A stretch of 64,000 bases of DNA, from the NCBI GenBank assembly GCA_903831295.1, contig CAIKXA010000020.1:26287-90286 (forward strand). The letters are read 5' to 3'. This document shows, piece by piece, positions 7,627 through 16,499 of the stretch (the first letter of the stretch is position 1; each line of letters opens with the position of its first letter). The translations under genes and the position numbers were made by a program. The DNA comes from an uncultured bacterium. GTDB taxonomy: Bacteria; Planctomycetota; Phycisphaerae; Phycisphaerales; SM1A02. The notes beneath the pieces were generated by a model. The model was not told the DNA's origin. It did not search any database and worked only from the letters and a program-made list of their open reading frames with translations.

Positions 7627-8856
7627 ATGACATTTGTTTATAAAGAAGCGCGGCTTTCAAACGGAATGATGCTTGTTGGGGAAGTGGATCAAAGCACACA
7701 CACGGCGGCCGCAGGATTTTTTGTTCGCACCGGAGCCAGGGATGAGCCCGCGGCCATTATGGGGGTGAGTCATTTTCTTGAGCACATGATGTTCAAGGGA
7801 TCCGCGAAAAGAAGCGCCCTGGATGTGAACAACGACTTTGATCAAATAGGCGCAAGCCACAATGCTTTCACCAGTGGAGAGATGACCGCGTTCCACGCCC
7901 ACGTTTTACCCGAACATCTTTCGTCGGCAATTGAGATTTTGTCAGACATTCTTCGACCAGCTTTGCGCAAAGAAGATTTTGAAGAGGAGCGCGGAGTGAT
8001 TTTGGAGGAGATTGCCATGTATGAGGACAATCCATTCATGGGTTTGTATGAGGAAATGATGGAGGCGTATTACAAAGAACATCCATTGGCGCACAAGGTG
8101 TTGGGCACAAAGAAAACGGTTGGTGAATTGCCACTGGCGAACATGACGGAGTACTTTCATAATCGCTACGCCGCGGACAATTTAATTTTGGCTGTTGCTG
8201 GACAACTTGATTTTGAAAAAATTACAAATCAGGTTGAAAAACTATGTGGCAGTTGGCCCCGGGGAAAACCAGGCAGGGAACAACCCGCCTTTACCGCTAC
8301 ACCAAAGGAATTTACAAAGGTCATGTCAAAAACAAATCGGGCGTATTTAGGCATGATGATGCCCGCGCCAGCGCTTGGAGACATGCGCCGCTATGCCAGC
8401 AGTTTGATAAGCCAGATTATTGGCGACCGCGAGGGCAGCAAGTTTTACTGGAGTGTTGTTGAAACCGGACTTGCGGAGGAGGCGTCGTGTTCATTTGAGG
8501 GACGTGATGGTTTGGGAGAGTATTTAGTCTTCGCGGCTTGTGAGATGAAAAACGTCGCGGAGGTTGAGAAACGTCTTCGAGAAGAAATGTCTGGGCTGGG
8601 TGAAAATCTTAAACAAGAAGAATTGGATCGCGCGCGCGCGCGTATTGCCACAGGAATAGCGTTGGCAAGCGAGCGCCCATCGGGACGCATGCATCGATTG
8701 GGTTCACAGTGGGCTTATGGTTTGCCGCCAATACCAATTGAGCAAGAAATGGATCGCATAGAGAAGTTAACACTGAAGGATCTGCAAGACTGCCTGAAGG
8801 AATTCCCCCTCAACCCAGTTGTTGTTGGAAGATTATTGCCATCAAAAAATGATTGA
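7627..8856 (+). CDS. M16 family zinc metallopeptidase
   Basis: A 409-residue processing-peptidase-like M16 protein. The inverted zinc motif HxxEH is 'HFLEH' near residues 49-53, and the third zinc ligand is in 'EERGVILEEIAMYED' near 121-135. The first half is the catalytic M16 domain and the second the M16_C domain with 'ASERPSGRMHRLG'. The length and layout match the bacterial YmxG/PqqL-type single-chain form, which dimerises or acts alone on short peptides. No signal peptide is seen, so a cytoplasmic location is likely. The ATG at 7627 fits the homology start. The gene stands alone, convergent with lipA. Substrate unknown. Confidence 0.92.
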   Translation: MTFVYKEARLSNGMMLVGEVDQSTHTAAAGFFVRTGARDEPAAIMGVSHFLEHMMFKGSAKRSALDVNNDFDQIGASHNAFTSGEMTAFHAHVLPEHLSSAIEILSDILRPALRKEDFEEERGVILEEIAMYEDNPFMGLYEEMMEAYYKEHPLAHKVLGTKKTVGELPLANMTEYFHNRYAADNLILAVAGQLDFEKITNQVEKLCGSWPRGKPGREQPAFTATPKEFTKVMSKTNRAYLGMMMPAPALGDMRRYASSLISQIIGDREGSKFYWSVVETGLAEEASCSFEGRDGLGEYLVFAACEMKNVAEVEKRLREEMSGLGENLKQEELDRARARIATGIALASERPSGRMHRLGSQWAYGLPPIPIEQEMDRIEKLTLKDLQDCLKEFPLNPVVVGRLLPSKND

Positions 8857-8876
8857 GGTTGAGCCGAAATACCAAC

Positions 8877-9887
8877 TCATGAAAGATCGGCAAGAAGGGC
8901 CGCTTGTTCGTCGGCGCGGTAACTGCTGCGAACCAAAGGACCGCTTTCGCAAATTCTAAATCCACGCGAAAGCGCCTGTGATTTGAATTCAACAAACTGA
9001 CCCGGAGTAACCCATCGATCAATTGGAAGATGATTGCGAGTGGGCTGTAGGTATTGGCCAACAGTTAAAATGTCAGCCTTGGATTCGGCGCGCACATCAT
9101 CCATAAGTTGCAGCACCTCATCGTCGCGCTCACCAATTCCAACCATAATCCCAGTTTTTGTAAGAAGACCACTTGCTTTGAATTGTTTCAACACATTGAG
9201 AGAGCGTTCGTAGCGCGCCTGAGGCCGCACCGCCGAATGCATGCGCCGAACGGTTTCCATGTTGTGGCTAATGATCCGGGGTCGCGCATCACAAACAGTT
9301 TGAATTGCTTTTTCATTGCCACAAAAATCACCAACAAGAACTTCAATGCTCATGTTGGGACACGCCGCCCGAGTAAGGTGAATTGTTTCGGCCCACAGTT
9401 GGGCGCCACCATCAGGCAGTTCATCGCGATTGACACTGGTGATGACCACGTGTTTCAGATTCATTAATCGCAAGCTTTCCGCGACACGCGCGGGCTCATT
9501 CAGATCAAGGGCGGCGGGGCGGCCTGTTTTCACATTACAAAAACCACAACTGCGGGTGCAAGTGTCGCCAAGAATCATAATTGTGGCGGAACCACGACTC
9601 CAACACTCACCCATGTTTGGGCAACTGGCTTCTTGGCAAACAGTATGAAGTTTGTGTTCGTCCATGATCGCCTTCAGGCGCAGGTATTCCTCGCCACCAG
9701 GCACGCGGGCACGTAGCCAATCTGGTTTTTTTCCAATCCTTAAACTTTGGCGGGTTTCATCTCCGTTGTTCAATATGAATTCAGAAAGACTTACTGTTGG
9801 AGTGGGAAGATTTCGGGCCGTGTCGCCACCAAGCGGCTTTGGGTGCCGAGCAAGGGTTCGATCGTTTGCGGATTTTGGCGTGGTCAC
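8877..9887 (-). CDS. lipA: Lipoyl synthase (LipA)
   Basis: A 336-residue radical-SAM enzyme that inserts two sulfur atoms into protein-bound octanoyl groups to make lipoyl cofactor. The auxiliary cluster motif CX4CX5C is 'CQEASCPNMGEC' near residues 79-90, and the radical-SAM motif CX3CX2C is 'CTRSCGFC' near 109-116. The C-terminal serine motif 'RSSYRAD', which binds the auxiliary cluster, is also present. The start is GTG at 9887; it gives a slightly long N-terminus and a later start is possible. It faces the ThuA-like gene with a 47-bp gap. The lipoylated substrate encoded in this window is the E2 subunit at 12.8 kb. Confidence 0.96.
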   Translation of the reverse strand: MTTPKSANDRTLARHPKPLGGDTARNLPTPTVSLSEFILNNGDETRQSLRIGKKPDWLRARVPGGEEYLRLKAIMDEHKLHTVCQEASCPNMGECWSRGSATIMILGDTCTRSCGFCNVKTGRPAALDLNEPARVAESLRLMNLKHVVITSVNRDELPDGGAQLWAETIHLTRAACPNMSIEVLVGDFCGNEKAIQTVCDARPRIISHNMETVRRMHSAVRPQARYERSLNVLKQFKASGLLTKTGIMVGIGERDDEVLQLMDDVRAESKADILTVGQYLQPTRNHLPIDRWVTPGQFVEFKSQALSRGFRICESGPLVRSSYRADEQAALLADLS

Positions 9888-9934
9888 AGATCAATAGCGT
9901 AGCCCCAACAAGGCATGTAATTCAAGCCAAAATA

Positions 9935-10849
9935 ATGGATACTTCAAGCATGTTGAATACGACATATTTGAGAAATGGCGGATTTCAAAAAAACAAACCA
10001 TGTTTGGTGGCTCAACTCATTTTGATATTGGTAATGGTTGGTTGTGTCAACACGCCCAATGCATCGCAGATTATTAAAAACGAAGTGCCTTCAGAGTCGA
10101 CACCTCACGAGAATCAAACAAGCGAAGCGGCAAAATCAAACACAAAGAAGAACGCCGAGCCGCCACACATTCTTGTGTTTACAAAAACAAAAGCGTATCG
10201 GCACAAGAATATTTCAGACGGAGTTAGAGCATTGCGGGAAATTGGACTTGGAAAATATGTGGTTGAACAAACAGAGGATGCCGGTGTTTTTACAATCAAA
10301 AATCTAAACAGATTTGCGGCCGTTGTGTTTTTAAGTACGACTGGCGATGTATTAAACACAGAACAACAAATTGCGTTTGAACAATACATTCACACAGGTG
10401 GTGGATATGTTGGAATCCACGCGGCCGCCGACACAGAATACGAATGGCCTTGGTATGGACAACTTGTTGGAGCTTGGTTTCTGGATCACACTAAAGTTAT
10501 TTTGGCCACCGTGCACCGAGAAGATAAGACACATATCAGCACGATTGAATTTCCAGATTCATGGAAGCGAGAAGACGAGTGGTACAGATTCAGAACTAAC
10601 CCAAGAAATAACGTCCATGTGTTGGTGTGCGTAAATGACCAAGATTTAGGAGAGGTGACAATGAATGGCGATCACCCAATTTCTTGGATGCATGAATTTG
10701 AGGGAGGGCGGGCGTGGTACACCGCTATGGGACATACATCAGAATCTTTTTTAGAACCCGAATTTCAAAAGCATGTTCTGGGTGGAATTGTGTGGGCAAT
10801 GCGCCAAACACAGCAATCTAGTTCGGCGGGATCTGATCAACGACCATAA
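9935..10849 (+). CDS. ThuA-like domain lipoprotein
   Basis: A 304-residue protein with a lipoprotein signal: a hydrophobic run ending in 'ILVMVGC' near residue 35. The mature part matches the ThuA-like (trehalose utilisation, class I glutamine amidotransferase-like) fold, with 'ILVFTKTKAYRH', 'VGIHAAADTEYEWPWYG' and 'GRAWYTAMGH'. In Planctomycetota and Bacteroidota such proteins often accompany sugar-utilisation genes; their reaction is not established. The supplied ORF starts 46 codons earlier, inside lipA on the other strand. The ATG at 9935 is preferred because it avoids the overlap and places the signal peptide near the N-terminus; ATG at 9950 is also possible. A hairpin terminator follows directly after the stop. 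Confidence 0.82.
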   Translation: MDTSSMLNTTYLRNGGFQKNKPCLVAQLILILVMVGCVNTPNASQIIKNEVPSESTPHENQTSEAAKSNTKKNAEPPHILVFTKTKAYRHKNISDGVRALREIGLGKYVVEQTEDAGVFTIKNLNRFAAVVFLSTTGDVLNTEQQIAFEQYIHTGGGYVGIHAAADTEYEWPWYGQLVGAWFLDHTKVILATVHREDKTHISTIEFPDSWKREDEWYRFRTNPRNNVHVLVCVNDQDLGEVTMNGDHPISWMHEFEGGRAWYTAMGHTSESFLEPEFQKHVLGGIVWAMRQTQQSSSAGSDQRP

Positions 10850-10877
10850 AAAAACTGACCCGCTTAGGTCAATTTTT
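10847..10877. terminator. Bidirectional intrinsic terminator
   Basis: TGACC and GGTCA form a stem around a CGCTTA loop, flanked by an A-run on the left and a T-run on the right. The flanks are complementary too and extend the stem. It lies between the convergent ThuA-like and deoC genes and would stop transcripts from both directions. Confidence 0.8.
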
Positions 10878-10891
10878 CCAACACGAATTTT

Positions 10892-11863
10892 TTACTCTCC
10901 AAGATCCCACGCGGCGGCATATCTGCCTGTTTCAAGCTTTAGAATTTGCCGCAAAATATCGTTGGCAAGCGAGCTGGCGCCAAAGCGGAACAGGTTTGGA
11001 GTCAACCAATCGTCGCCTAGTGTTTCTTTGACCATGACCAAGTAGTGAAGCGCCTGCTTGGCTGTACGAATACCACCCGCGGGTTTCATACCAATCCTTG
11101 GACCGCCAGCAAGGTGCGTATCTCGAATCGCCTCAAGCATGACAAGTGTGACAGGCATGGTTGCCGCCGGTTGAACTTTTCCAGTGCTGGTTTTAATAAA
11201 AACTTCCCCATCCACGATCGGTTGAGCGCCCGGTCGACTCAAGATTGCGTCAATCGCCAAATCACTGGCGCGCCGAACATTATCAAGGGTTTCAAGCTCT
11301 CCGGTTTCAAGAATAATTTTCAAGTGGGCAGAGCCGCACGCGGCTTTTGTTTCAACAATTTCTTCTCGAACAGCCTCGAATTGACCCGAGAGAAAAAGTC
11401 CCCGGCTCACAACCATGTCAATCTCATCGGCTCCAGCAGCGACAGCGGCGCGAACATCTTGAAGACGAATATCAAGCGGGTATTGACCACTTGGAAAACC
11501 AGTCGCAACGGCGGCAATTTTGATTGAGTGTCCAGCAAGAGCTTCTTTGGCAACGCGAATTAACATTGGGTAAACACAAATCGCCGCGACTGACGGAACA
11601 GGATCCTTTAGCGGAGCGCTGGAGATGTGCGGAGAGATCGCCTTGGCGCAAAGGGCGCGAACTTTTTCGGGACTGTCCTTTCCTTCCAGTGTTGTAAGGT
11701 CCAGCATGGACATGGCCAACCGAAGACCAGATGCTTTGGTGGAAGCCTTAATACTTCGGGTGGTAAAGGATGCGGCGCGTCGCTTTGCCATAACCGCGTC
11801 AACAGCGGCACTGGTCTTAAATAAGTTGGGAATGGTTGATGAATCTTTCATTGCGAGTTTCAT
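10892..11863 (-). CDS. deoC: Deoxyribose-phosphate aldolase (DeoC)
   Basis: A 323-residue class I aldolase that cleaves 2-deoxyribose 5-phosphate to acetaldehyde and glyceraldehyde 3-phosphate in deoxynucleoside salvage. The Schiff-base lysine is in 'FIKTSTGK', and the second active-site lysine is in 'GMKPAGGIRT'. 'GADEIDMVVSRG' is the usual phosphate-sugar strand. The protein is about 100 residues longer than the short E. coli-like bacterial forms are in their core, mostly because of an N-terminal extension; starts at 11863 and 11851 are both possible. A terminator follows downstream. No other deo gene is nearby. Confidence 0.93.
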   Translation of the reverse strand: MKLAMKDSSTIPNLFKTSAAVDAVMAKRRAASFTTRSIKASTKASGLRLAMSMLDLTTLEGKDSPEKVRALCAKAISPHISSAPLKDPVPSVAAICVYPMLIRVAKEALAGHSIKIAAVATGFPSGQYPLDIRLQDVRAAVAAGADEIDMVVSRGLFLSGQFEAVREEIVETKAACGSAHLKIILETGELETLDNVRRASDLAIDAILSRPGAQPIVDGEVFIKTSTGKVQPAATMPVTLVMLEAIRDTHLAGGPRIGMKPAGGIRTAKQALHYLVMVKETLGDDWLTPNLFRFGASSLANDILRQILKLETGRYAAAWDLGE

Positions 11864-11881
11864 CCCATCACAAATATGAAA

Positions 11882-12202
11882 CTAATTTCCGCGGGCTTGT
11901 TTAAAAATCTCCGAGAGATTCTTTGTGGTTCTTAAATCAAGAACCTTGTTGTAAACATCTCCATAGAAAATCATGAGTGTTTCACTACGATCATCGACCA
12001 ACCAAAGAAGATCGTAGGTTTCGGAACCGGTTTGATTACCAACCGTGATGGTGGACATGCAAAACCCATTCGATGTCACTACGGAATCAGCGTTGGCGGT
12101 TTGAATTTTTCCGGCCTGGGTAAGAATAAGTCCACCAAGAAAGAACGCGCTTGCCCAAAGGGCGACGGTGTTCATTTGAAAATTATTTGATTGCTTTTTC
12201 AT
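11882..12202 (-). CDS. Small exported or membrane-anchored protein, paralogue of the next gene upstream
   Basis: A 106-residue protein with a basic N-terminus, a hydrophobic segment 'ALWASAFFLGGLILTQAG' and an exported domain containing 'DLLWLVDDRSETLMIFYGD'. This is a diverged version of the pattern in the neighbouring protein ('YILDQSNQELISLSW'), so the pair probably arose by duplication. The supplied ORF starts at a TTG that overlaps the upstream stop (TTGA); the ATG at 12202 is preferred because it begins with the basic n-region of the signal. Similar small proteins with a single-strand 'ILDQ' motif seem common in Phycisphaerae, from general recollection. Function unknown. It lies 18 bp from the deoC start and could be co-transcribed with it. 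Confidence 0.65.
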   Translation of the reverse strand: MKKQSNNFQMNTVALWASAFFLGGLILTQAGKIQTANADSVVTSNGFCMSTITVGNQTGSETYDLLWLVDDRSETLMIFYGDVYNKVLDLRTTKNLSEIFKQARGN

Positions 12203-12219
12203 GGTTTTTAAAATTTCTA

Positions 12220-12522
12220 TCAACGACTCTTTTGAGTTTGCTCCACTACTTTTGGAATATTTTTATAGCCAATGCCAAACAAACTCTTTGATGAGTCGTT
12301 CCAAGACAAAGAAATGAGCTCTTGATTGGATTGATCCAGGATGTAGGCAACGCCCGCTTGGTTCATGACATATTTTCCGCCAACCATGAGGTACTGACCC
12401 CGAGAACGACCGCTTTGCGCACCAGCGCTTGGTCCAAGCGAGACAAACGCAAGAACAGCCAGCAGGATTACGTTTAGGACAATGAGTGCGTTTTTGGGTT
12501 TAATATTTTTTCTGTTTCGCAT
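12220..12522 (-). CDS. Small exported or membrane-anchored protein with ILDQ motif
   Basis: A 100-residue protein with one N-terminal hydrophobic segment 'ALIVLNVILLAVLAFVSLG', then 'RGQYLMVGGKYVMNQAGV' and 'YILDQSNQELISLSW'. The exported part looks like a few blades of a beta-propeller-like repeat (motif: aromatic-I-L-D-Q, then acidic turn, then hydrophobic strand), as in secreted proteins of Phycisphaerae; the propeller reading is inference. Start at ATG 12522, directly after the hydrophobic n-region rule is met ('MRNRKNIKPKN'). It precedes its paralogue by 17 bp of spacer, in one operon. Function unknown. Confidence 0.65.
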   Translation of the reverse strand: MRNRKNIKPKNALIVLNVILLAVLAFVSLGPSAGAQSGRSRGQYLMVGGKYVMNQAGVAYILDQSNQELISLSWNDSSKSLFGIGYKNIPKVVEQTQKSR

Positions 12523-12555
12523 GATTTCTTTCTCAGTTTTACTTGGCTTGTTTCA

Positions 12556-12750
12556 TCAATCAATATTCGCGCGCTTGGATGTGAAAAGACTCACATATAC
12601 AGCGCCACCGACCAACACGAATGCCAGCCCGTAACCAATAAGTGGCCAACCGCCCGGGTTTGCCAATTCCGGCATTGGTGGAGCGTCAGCAAACGCAAGC
12701 GCGGTTGTTGCGGGTGTTAAAAAAACGACCAACTTGAAAAACATCTTCAT
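12556..12750 (-). CDS. Small protein with signal peptide and C-terminal membrane segment
   Basis: A 64-residue product with an N-terminal signal-like segment 'FFKLVVFLTPATTALAFA', a short Pro/Gly-rich loop, and a transmembrane segment 'LIGYGLAFVLVGGAVYVSLF' followed by a basic tail. The ATG at 12750 is preferred over the GTG two codons earlier. No family was recognised. The gene precedes the two ILDQ proteins by 33 bp on the same strand and may start that transcription unit. Short length keeps the confidence moderate; the ordered signal/TM layout argues that it is real. Confidence 0.55.
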   Translation of the reverse strand: MKMFFKLVVFLTPATTALAFADAPPMPELANPGGWPLIGYGLAFVLVGGAVYVSLFTSKRANID

Positions 12751-12811
12751 TGGCACAGTCTAACCAATCATTGACAATAGATAAATTCGCCCGCGCCGAA
12801 AAATGCAGGGA

Positions 12812-14236
12812 TTATGAAGCCAACAACTTGTCTGGATTTTCCAAGAACCCAAGCACAGTGTTTAAAAATCTCGCACCTTCGGCTCCATCCACAATGCGGT
12901 GATCACACGAAAGACTGAGCGGCAAAACAAGTCCCGCATAGAACGCGCCGTCTTTGGTTAAAACCTGCTCCTTGGCGCGGCCAACAGCAAGGATTGCGAC
13001 TTCTGGATAATTGATAATTGGCGTGGCAAACGTTCCACCATAACTACCCACATTGCTCATGGTGAATGTTCCACCAACAAGATTTTCACGCGCGACAGTG
13101 CGCTGTTTGCAGGATTCGGCGAGTTCTTTCACAAGCGTGGCCAACTCGCCAACATTTTTCTGGTGGGCGTTGCGAAGAACTGGAACCATGAGACCATGAT
13201 CGGTATCCACCGCACAACCAAGATGGATTGGATCCTTGATCAAAATTTCCTCATTCGCATCATCCACGTTTGCGTTTAGTGTTGGATGTTTACGCAACGC
13301 CTTGCACACGGCAAGCATGACAAACGGCAACATGCTGAGTTTTGTTCCCAGGGCGGCGGCGTATTCCTTGCGCTTGCGATCAAGCTTGGTCACATCTGCG
13401 CTATCAACCACGGTGAAATGCACGGCGGTCTTCACGGAAAGATCCAGCGCCTGAGCAATCTTTCGGCGAATGCCACGGAATGGAATGCACTCCTTCACCC
13501 CGTCGCGATTCACGTTTGGATATGCGACAGAAAGTGTTGACGCAGTTGTGGTGACAGTATTGTCATTTGTGTTTGAGTTTTTGATTGGTTGAGCGATGAC
13601 AACCCGCGACGCCGTTGTTTCAAGGGCAACCTCCGCAGCGCCTTGGCTTACAGCCTGAAGATCACTCGCGGTCACTCGACCACCACGACCAGTTCCGCGA
13701 ACTTGTTGAATGTTCACGCCCAACTCCTTGGCAATCCTGCGAACCGCGGGTGTGGCCAGTGATTTATTGGCACCAGAAGAAACGCTTTCGTGTTCAGGTT
13801 GGCGGGCGAATCGGCTTGGAACACCAAGCGAACCACTCACATTTCCAACAACAGTTCCAGCATCTTCGGTGGCGTCGCTTTTTGCATCGGCTTTGGCGGC
13901 CGCAACAGGAGCAGGGGCGGCGTGTTGTTTGGCGGCCACAGAAACGGTTTTTGTTGGCGCCACAACACCAGCATTCTTAGCCGCATAGCGAACCAAAACG
14001 CTTCCAACCAAAATGGTGTCACCGGCTTTTCCGCACAACTCACCAATCACGCCATTCCAGGGACTTGGAACTTCAACAAGCGCCTTGTCTGTTTCCATTT
14101 CCGCCATTGTTTGGTGTTCCTTCACGGTATCACCAACCTGCACGCGCCATTTAATAAGTTCAGCCTCGTGAACACCCTCACCAAGATCCGGAAGAATGAA
14201 ATGACTTTTGTCGTCAGGTTGTTTTACGCCAGCCAT
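12812..14236 (-). CDS. 2-oxoacid dehydrogenase complex E2 (dihydrolipoyl acyltransferase)
   Basis: A 474-residue E2 core subunit that transfers acyl groups from lipoyl to CoA. It has one lipoyl domain with the modified lysine in 'METDKALVE' near residue 50, an Ala/Lys-rich linker, a peripheral-subunit-binding domain 'TPAVRRIAKELG' near 162-173, a second linker, and the acyltransferase domain with the catalytic 'SCDHRIVDGAEG' (HxxxDG) near the C-terminus. It follows E1 beta by 58 bp. One lipoyl domain and the nearby Leu/Val dehydrogenase favour a branched-chain 2-oxoacid complex, but pyruvate cannot be excluded from sequence alone. LipA (8.9 kb) and E3 (29 kb) are in the same window. Confidence 0.94.
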   Translation of the reverse strand: MAGVKQPDDKSHFILPDLGEGVHEAELIKWRVQVGDTVKEHQTMAEMETDKALVEVPSPWNGVIGELCGKAGDTILVGSVLVRYAAKNAGVVAPTKTVSVAAKQHAAPAPVAAAKADAKSDATEDAGTVVGNVSGSLGVPSRFARQPEHESVSSGANKSLATPAVRRIAKELGVNIQQVRGTGRGGRVTASDLQAVSQGAAEVALETTASRVVIAQPIKNSNTNDNTVTTTASTLSVAYPNVNRDGVKECIPFRGIRRKIAQALDLSVKTAVHFTVVDSADVTKLDRKRKEYAAALGTKLSMLPFVMLAVCKALRKHPTLNANVDDANEEILIKDPIHLGCAVDTDHGLMVPVLRNAHQKNVGELATLVKELAESCKQRTVARENLVGGTFTMSNVGSYGGTFATPIINYPEVAILAVGRAKEQVLTKDGAFYAGLVLPLSLSCDHRIVDGAEGARFLNTVLGFLENPDKLLAS

Positions 14237-14294
14237 GTGAAGTTCTCCAAGAGTGAATTAAAGTGTGTGTTTGGTGGTAATGAGCGAGCACAAA

Positions 14295-15263
14295 TTAGTA
14301 TGCGGCGGTTTCTTCAATTGCTCGAGCAATTCGATCCGCGTCCGGCATGTAATCAAGTTCAAGTTTGTAATAAGGCATGATGGTGTCAAATCCAGCCACG
14401 CGCTGCACTGGAGATTCCAGATACAAGAAGCATCGCTCCATAATGCGCGCGGCAATTTCGGCACCAAACCCGCATGTTTTAGGGGCTTCATGAACAATGA
14501 CACAGCGGCCCGTTTTCTTAACGCTGGCTTCGACCGCATCCATATCAAATGGATAGAGCGTGCGAAGATCAATCAGTTCGATAGAGCGACCACTGCGCTC
14601 AATGGCTTGCATGCATTGAACAACACTGGCTCCCCAACTCACCACCGTCATTTCATTTCCCTCACACACCACGCGGGCCTTGCCAAGTGGAAGCGTGTAT
14701 TCATCTTCGGGAACCTCTTCGCGGAAGGCGCGGTAAATGCGCTTGGGTTCAAAGAACATGACCGGATCTGGATCACGGATGGCCGCGATCAACAAACCCT
14801 TGGCGTCATATGGACTGCTTGGCATAACTACTTTGATGCCGGGTTGATGAATGTAAATACTTTCTGGACTATCGGAGTGAAGTTCGGGCGCGTGAATTCC
14901 GCCGCCAACAGGAATACGAATGGTGAGAGGCACAGTCATGGCTCCACGGGTGCGCGTGCGCATGCGGGCGGCGTGACTGCAAATCTGGTCATACGCCGGG
15001 CCAAGAAATCCCTCGAATTGAATTTCTGGGATTGGGCGCAAGCCAGCCATGGCAAGACCAATGCTTGTTCCAATGATTCCGCTTTCCGCAAGCGGTGTAT
15101 CAACCACACGCTTGCCACCAAATCTTTTGTGAAGGCCCTCGGTGACGCGGAACACGCCGCCGTTTAAGCCAACATCTTCGCCAAGAATCAGCACGCGTTC
15201 ATCGCGCTCCATTTCTTGAATGAGCGCCAAATTGATTGCTTGCACCAGTGTTAGGTTTGCCAT
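14295..15263 (-). CDS. 2-oxoacid dehydrogenase E1 component, beta subunit
   Basis: A 322-residue transketolase-like beta subunit that pairs with E1 alpha to decarboxylate a 2-oxoacid with thiamine diphosphate. Recognisable segments are 'LGEDVGLNGGVFRVT' near residues 27-41, the 'DTPLAESGIIGTSIG' stretch near 55-69 and the C-terminal transketolase domain 'EAPKTCGFGAEIAARI'. Length is standard. The gene lies 12 bp after E1 alpha and before E2, the usual order alpha-beta-E2. ATG at 15263. The product forms an alpha2-beta2 heterotetramer bound to the E2 core in the cytoplasm. Confidence 0.94.
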   Translation of the reverse strand: MANLTLVQAINLALIQEMERDERVLILGEDVGLNGGVFRVTEGLHKRFGGKRVVDTPLAESGIIGTSIGLAMAGLRPIPEIQFEGFLGPAYDQICSHAARMRTRTRGAMTVPLTIRIPVGGGIHAPELHSDSPESIYIHQPGIKVVMPSSPYDAKGLLIAAIRDPDPVMFFEPKRIYRAFREEVPEDEYTLPLGKARVVCEGNEMTVVSWGASVVQCMQAIERSGRSIELIDLRTLYPFDMDAVEASVKKTGRCVIVHEAPKTCGFGAEIAARIMERCFLYLESPVQRVAGFDTIMPYYKLELDYMPDADRIARAIEETAAY

Positions 15264-15275
15264 GGTGTTGTTCCT

Positions 15276-16409
15276 TTAGTGTGAAGTTTTTGCGGGCAGT
15301 TCAATGACTGCGCCATCAATTTGTGATGGGTCCTGACCAATGCCGTGTGTTTGCATGGTGTCGCGCTGCAGCGCAAGGTCGGGTGGAATTGTTGCATACA
15401 TGTTGTTGAAGAAGTCGTCGCGGTTTGGCGGAGCAATTGATTCCGCTCGCTCAACCGCCGCGGCCACATCGCGTTGAGCGCGTTCGGCAAGCGCGGCCTC
15501 TTTTGTGTCATCCCAAAGACCACGCGTGGTGAGGAATTTACGAATGCGAAGAATTGGATCGCGGGTTTTCCATGCGTCAACTTCGGCCTGGTCGCGGTAG
15601 CGACGAGCGTCATCTGCGGTGGTGTGATCACCCAAACGATATGTGACCGCCTCGATAAAGAATGGTCGTCCCTTTTCGCGGGCAAGCGCGGCGGCTTTTC
15701 GCACGCAATACACCACGGAGAAAATATCGTTTCCATCGCATTGAATGGTGTCCATTCCATAAGCCACGGCGCGTTGCGCAACGGTTGGCGCGGAGCATTG
15801 AATTTTTCCAGGCACACTGATGGCCCAGAAATTATTTTGGCAGAAGAAGATCACGGGAATATCCAAGTTGGCCGCAAAATTCATGGCTTCATGAAAGTCG
15901 CCTTCGCTTGTTGCGCCATCACCAAAGAAGGTGCATGCCAAACGTTTTTCGCCACGATATTTAGCGGCCCAAGCCAAACCCGTGGCGTGCAACATCTGCG
16001 TGCCAATAGGAATTGCAAGCGGCATGCAATACAACTCGCGCGGAATTGCGTTGCCACGCTCATCACCCATCCAGTGCAACAAAATCATTTCCATTGGAAG
16101 ACCGCGCCAGAACAGGCCGGCATTTTCGCGGTAACACGGAACCAACCAATCGGTTTTATCCAACGCATAAGCCGCGCCCATGCTTGTGGCTTCTTGACCC
16201 ATGTTCTGCGGAAATGTTCCCATACGGCCGGAGCGTTGAAGTTTGAAAGCAACTTCGTCTAGATGGCGACATATGCACATGTGCTCATACAGGCGAACAA
16301 GATCAGTGTCCGGAATCAAACCCGCGCCCAACTTTTCATCAAAGTTGGCGTTCACATCCAGAATGGAGACGTGGTCAATCGTGGTGGTAAAAGCGCTCTT
16401 GATTGGCAT
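15276..16409 (-). CDS. 2-oxoacid dehydrogenase E1 component, alpha subunit
   Basis: A 377-residue thiamine diphosphate-binding subunit. The cofactor motif is 'GDGATSEGDFHEAMN' running to 'FFCQNNFWAIS' (GDG-x-NN type) near residues 158-188. 'RLGDHTTADDARRYR' near 258-272 is the phosphorylation-loop region that orders on cofactor binding. The family resembles both branched-chain E1 alpha (BkdA1) and Gram-positive-type PdhA. The adjacent amino-acid dehydrogenase and the crotonase/acyl-CoA dehydrogenase genes support the branched-chain reading. A 90-bp gap separates it from the upstream gene, so an internal promoter is possible. ATG at 16409. Confidence 0.93.
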   Translation of the reverse strand: MPIKSAFTTTIDHVSILDVNANFDEKLGAGLIPDTDLVRLYEHMCICRHLDEVAFKLQRSGRMGTFPQNMGQEATSMGAAYALDKTDWLVPCYRENAGLFWRGLPMEMILLHWMGDERGNAIPRELYCMPLAIPIGTQMLHATGLAWAAKYRGEKRLACTFFGDGATSEGDFHEAMNFAANLDIPVIFFCQNNFWAISVPGKIQCSAPTVAQRAVAYGMDTIQCDGNDIFSVVYCVRKAAALAREKGRPFFIEAVTYRLGDHTTADDARRYRDQAEVDAWKTRDPILRIRKFLTTRGLWDDTKEAALAERAQRDVAAAVERAESIAPPNRDDFFNNMYATIPPDLALQRDTMQTHGIGQDPSQIDGAVIELPAKTSH

Positions 16410-16499
16410 GGTGATTTCCTAGGACAAATAACTTGTTTCAACAAATAAAGCAGACTTTGCGTCGATTGCAAAAGTGTACCGAACGAACTGTGTATTTCG

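Noticed and set aside
13790-14380. 196-codon plus-strand ORF over the E2 lipoyl and linker region
   Set aside because: Shadow of the E2 gene in the opposite strand; no domain.
14265-15167. 300-codon plus-strand ORF across E1 beta
   Set aside because: Antisense shadow of a clearly coding gene; no recognisable domain.
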